DNA from: Heterocephalus glaber
Lineage: Eukaryota; Chordata; Mammalia; Rodentia; Bathyergidae
Assembly (NCBI RefSeq): GCF_000247695.1
Contig: NW_004624785.1
Coordinates: 508,441-572,440, forward strand
DNA: 64,000 nucleotides
Reading direction: 5' to 3'
Shown here: positions 60,361 through 64,000 of the stretch, piece after piece
How positions within the stretch are numbered: position 1 is the stretch's first letter
Layout: each line of letters begins with the position of its first letter
The notes under the pieces: model-generated
The model's database searches: none
Seen by the model: only the letters and a program-made list of their open reading frames with translations
What the model was told of the DNA's origin: nothing
Program-made: the position numbers and the translations under genes

Positions 60361-62342
60361 TCTATCTCATCAATTCTCTTAATGCTCAGACAGTGTCAGA
60401 TTCATCCTCTCAAGGCTGAATTTCAACTTTCTTGATTTCATGATTGAGCATCATGCTCTAGTGGCTGATTCAAGTCCCTTCTTCTTAGGTGGTCATCCAC
60501 CTCTCAGTGTAATTGTCTTCTGATTTTTTGAGCCTTTCCTCCCATTTCTCTCTTTTATGGGAATTGGTCTAAAATGACCATGCTAATATCAAACTAATTA
60601 CTTTGAGTGCTGTAACCTTGTCAAATATTTCTTTAAGATGTTAACTTTTTATGACTATCTAGAAAACTTCTTAAAGGCAAGAAGCCTGTCATATTTCTTT
60701 GTACTCTACATGCACATGCAGCCAATAATAAATACTTTTGGATTGTTACATTAAATAAAATCACAAGAAGCCATTGTTTTGGACTAAGCTGTGCACTGGG
60801 TCCTAAAAGGCCAGATTAATAAAAATGGAGTCAACCATGCACAAGTTTTACACTGAATCAAGACTAAGTTATCTGACTGAGAAATCAGCACAAAAGAAGT
60901 AACAGCCCAACTCCCCAAACAGGTTAGTTTCAACTGACCTGATGATGAAGTTCTCTCTGCTGTAATCTTAACACGCCAAGTAACCTCTAACGTCAATCAG
61001 TTATTTTTCTCTTATTCTGTCTCCCCATCCATACTTTACAAGGCAAGGGACTTTGAAATGACCAATCCACTTTTTGTTTATTTTTTCCGCCTTCTTCAGC
61101 TTTTCTCTGCCTGTAAAACCAATCTCCTCTGCTCAACTCATGGGGACACTCATTCTATTTTATGGTTAGAGCAGATGAAAGTGTTGCCCCATTCTAGAAT
61201 CACTACAAAAAGCTAATCAATATCTTTAAATTTGTTGTAATTTTCCTGTTTGACAACTGTGAATGCCTGCTTCACAAAGAATATAACAGACATGACTGGA
61301 TCTGTCACCTTGACATCCATATCCAGCCCTGAGCCCTTAGCACTGACATGCACTCTTTGTGGACTTCGAACACTGTGCCGAACCATAAAAATGTCTACCT
61401 TGGAGACCTAGGGGGATGATAGCTCATAGGTGGGTCAGGAAAAGCAGAGGCTTATAGAATGAATTCATCTGTAAAGTTATATTTACAACATGATATTTAA
61501 CATGCTTCCAACAGGCCTTAAAAAGATGGTAGCTCCTTACTAATATTAATTTTTCAAGTTGCAAGTCATCTTAGCAGTGCTCTCCAAGAGAGATGAGCAA
61601 TTCCCAAGGCATCCAGATGCCCTGACCTCAATGTAGAATCTGGGAGACAGAGAAAGTCTTCCTATGGCTCTCAATCTTGACCATGCCTACAATCCCCCGG
61701 GAAGGGAGCTGAAATGCAGACTCCTGGACCCTGGCATTCCATTTCAAGGACTTTATAGCTACCGGTATGTGCTTACATCTGTAACAAAAATGTTAGGAAG
61801 ACCATTCTTCTGAAAGATGAAGGACTTTCTGGAATGTATTTTGTATCGGCTCAAAAGCATTCCTTAGTTTTAATTTTTTTTGGAAGAGAATCATCTTTGA
61901 AGCAGAACCCAAGGAATCATACTGCAAGTGAGGGGATGTGGGGAAGGGCTGGCTATTCGAGCTGGAAGAGGAGTGACTCTGGCAGGTAGCAGGGAGAATC
62001 CAAAGAGGAGAGGGTGAAACCCAGAGAGGAGCTAGGGATGGCCAGGGCTCCGGGAGACAGGAGCCATGTCACAGAGAAGGAAAACTTCAGGGACAGACAG
62101 AGAAAAACAGGAACAGCTGACATATAACCTAGGGGCAATTGAAAAGGCTTCCAGGACAGAGGCCATCTTAGGTGCCCTGAGTCAAGAAAGTTCCTTGGAA
62201 TTCTATCTGTCCCTTGAGGTGGTAGCACCAAACCACTGATGAAGGTGACTTAACTGAAACTCCCACCTGTGGCTGAGAAGGAGCTCAGTTACTGAGGAAG
62301 AAGCCAGGAGTAAGGTTAGTGCCCATAGTTAGTCCCTCAATG

Positions 62343-64000
62343 ACTTTTTTTTTTAATGAAATTTATTGGTACATTTTAGGTATATAATACAATGACCTTC
62401 ATCATTGGAAATTTGAACCTTCACATAATCGCACTTGGTTCTTACTTTTTCCCCATTTCCCTGCTCTGCCTTCAACCCCTCCATCCCTGCCTATTTACAA
62501 AGACTTGGTTTCCATTTTTTTCATTTTCTCATATTAATTCCATTCCCTTCTTTCTGTTCCCCTACCCCTCCCACTTCCCCATCCCCTTTGCCCCTTTTCT
62601 TCCTATTTCACATTATCTATTATACCTTTTAGGCCTTATTTACACTTTCAGTTCCTCACACTAGAGAAACTATTCAGTATTGACACGTGTGTCTTATTTA
62701 TTTCACTGAAGAGTATGGCCTTAATGTGCATCCATTTGGCAATAAATGTCTCTAATCTCTCATTTTTTATGGCTGAGTAGTACTCCATTTTATAAAAAAA
62801 CCACATTTTCTTTCCAGTTGATGGGCAATTGGGCTGCTTCTGAGTTTTAGCTATTACAAACTGTGCTGCTATGAACATGGGTGTACATATATCACTGTGG
62901 TATGATACTTTTAACTCTTTGGGGAAGTTACCCAGCAGGGGAATAGCTGGGTCAAATGGGACTTCTAGTCTAAGTTCTTTGAGGTATCTCCATACTGATT
63001 TCTACAGTGGTTGCACCAGTACACACTCCCAACAGCAGTGGAGCAGGGTTCCTCTTTCCCCACAGCCCCACCAGCATTTGTTATTGGTTGATTCCATGAT
63101 GGCAGCCATTCTTTCTGGGGTGAGGTAGAATCTCAGCATTGTTTTCATTTGCATCTCCCGAATGACCACTGATGTTGAACATTTTTTCATATGTTTATTT
63201 GCTACTTCTACTTCTTTTTTGAGAAATGTCTGTTCATTTCAGATGCCCATTTTTGGATTGGGTCTTTAAATTTGGGAGGTCTGATTTTTTAAAAATTCTT
63301 TACAGATTCCAGATAGTAGAGCTTTGTTTGAGGAACAGCAGGTGAAGATTTTTTCCCACATTGTGGGTTGTCTCTTCACACTGTTGGTGAGAAGCTTTTT
63401 AATAATAAGAGATCCTACTTGTTGATTGTTTGTGCTAGTTCACGGGTAACTGAGGTTTCGTTCATAAAATCTTTTCCTACAGCAATGCCTTCAAGAGTTT
63501 TACCTAACCTCTGTTCCAGCCGGTTCAGCGTTTCTGTTTTAATATTTAGATCTTTAATCCATTTCAATATTAGTTTAGTGTATGGTAAGGGATACAGGTC
63601 TAGTTTTAATCTTTGGAAAATTGAAACCCAGTTTTTCCAGAACCATTCATTAAAGAGGCTATCTTTCCTCCAGGGAGGGTGTTTGGCTCCTTTGTCAAAG
63701 ATGAGATGGCTGAGTGTGTCTGGAGTTGTTTCTGCATCTTCTAATCTGTTCCTCCGGTCTGTTTCTTTGCCAGTAGCATGGTGTTTTTATCACAGTAGCT
63801 TTGTAGTATAGTTTCAAGTTGGGGATTGTGGTACCTCCTGCCAGGTCCCAGTTACCTAGAATTGCTTCTGCTATTCTAGGTCTCTTTTGGTTCCCAATGA
63901 ATTTTTGGATTGTTTTCTCAAGGTCCATGAAGTATGCTGCTGGGATTTCAATTAGGATTGCACTGAATCTATATAGCAGTTTTGGAAGTATGGCCATTTT
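62343..64000 (-). mobile_element. L1 retrotransposon, 3' part, continuing past the right edge
   Basis: Minus-strand L1 whose 3' end lies at 62343, with the tail as a T run on the plus strand. From the right edge leftwards it encodes ORF2 C-terminal sequence: [38 protein letters not shown], then VIREMQMKT...CWWGCGERGTLLHCCWECV (cysteine-rich C-terminal domain), then MFIAAQFVIAKTQKQPNCPS and MEYYSAIKNERLETFIAKWM. The frame is not continuous, so it is decayed. The 3' UTR has a purine-rich tract (pyrimidine on the plus strand, 62480-62620) and ends with the same CTAAAATGTACCAATAAA-type tail as the copy at 53822-54287. It runs in the same direction as ZDHHC14. Confidence 0.93.

Larger units (their letters stand above)
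38557..64000 (-). other. ZDHHC14: ZDHHC14 intron upstream of the DHHC exon (incomplete)
   Basis: At least 25.4 kb of intron. The preceding exon, which should carry the rest of the cysteine-rich domain, was looked for on the minus strand and not seen. Repeats are listed separately. Stretches 38560-39070, 39190-41490, 42470-44220, 44420-46820, 47500-48830, 49240-52840, 54300-55750, 56130-57500, 58100-58730, 58880-59300, 59440-59980 and 60370-62340 show no gene; short MIR- or L2-like pieces are scattered in them without clear limits. Confidence 0.85.

Noticed and set aside
62648..63997. Minus-strand open frames near the right edge as part of ZDHHC14 or another gene
   Set aside because: They match L1 ORF2 C-terminal wording ([29 protein letters not shown]).

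Overview
The window is mammalian nuclear DNA and lies entirely inside one protein-coding gene on the minus strand, ZDHHC14, which encodes a DHHC-family protein S-acyltransferase (palmitoyltransferase). Five internal coding exons can be placed to the base from reading frame, splice sites and family motifs. In transcript order they are 38556-38419 (DHHC catalytic motif and third membrane segment), 35092-35044 (a 49-base linker exon), 19691-19589 (fourth membrane segment and TTxE motif), 18277-18168 (conserved C-terminal PaCCT region) and 13439-13337 (start of the variable cytoplasmic tail). The joined phases are all consistent. The N-terminal exons lie beyond the right edge and the last tail exon(s) beyond the left edge, or are not recognisable here.

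The host is most likely a non-murid rodent. The evidence is a lineage of tRNA-Ala-derived ID-like SINEs (12 copies, many with intact target duplications), B1/7SL-type monomers, B1-ID fusion SINEs, and young L1 elements. I cannot fix the species from sequence alone; squirrel-related or Castorimorpha rodents are possibilities, not conclusions.

Layout, left to right. 1-13336: intron with an L1 3' piece, a solo MaLR LTR, old L1 fragments and MIRs. 13337-19691: three exons, with MLT1, L2, MIR and SINE copies between them. 19692-35043: a 15.4-kb intron holding an internally deleted but end-to-end L1 (21999-26920) with a SINE nested in it, then an old L1 interrupted by two SINEs. 35044-38556: two exons and a short intron. 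38557-64000: a large intron with two MaLR LTRs, a 5'-truncated L1, a hAT-like element carrying a nested SINE, and a minus-strand L1 that runs off the right edge.

The most notable gene-structure feature is the 19692-35043 intron. It begins ATATCCTTT and ends AC, with a TCCTTGAC branch-point motif 11 nt upstream of the exon, so it is a minor-class (U12-dependent) AT-AC intron between membrane segments 3 and 4. I found no operon, CRISPR array, bacterial or phage gene, functional non-coding RNA gene or novel multi-gene system. Most other open frames are chance frames in introns or remnants of transposons.
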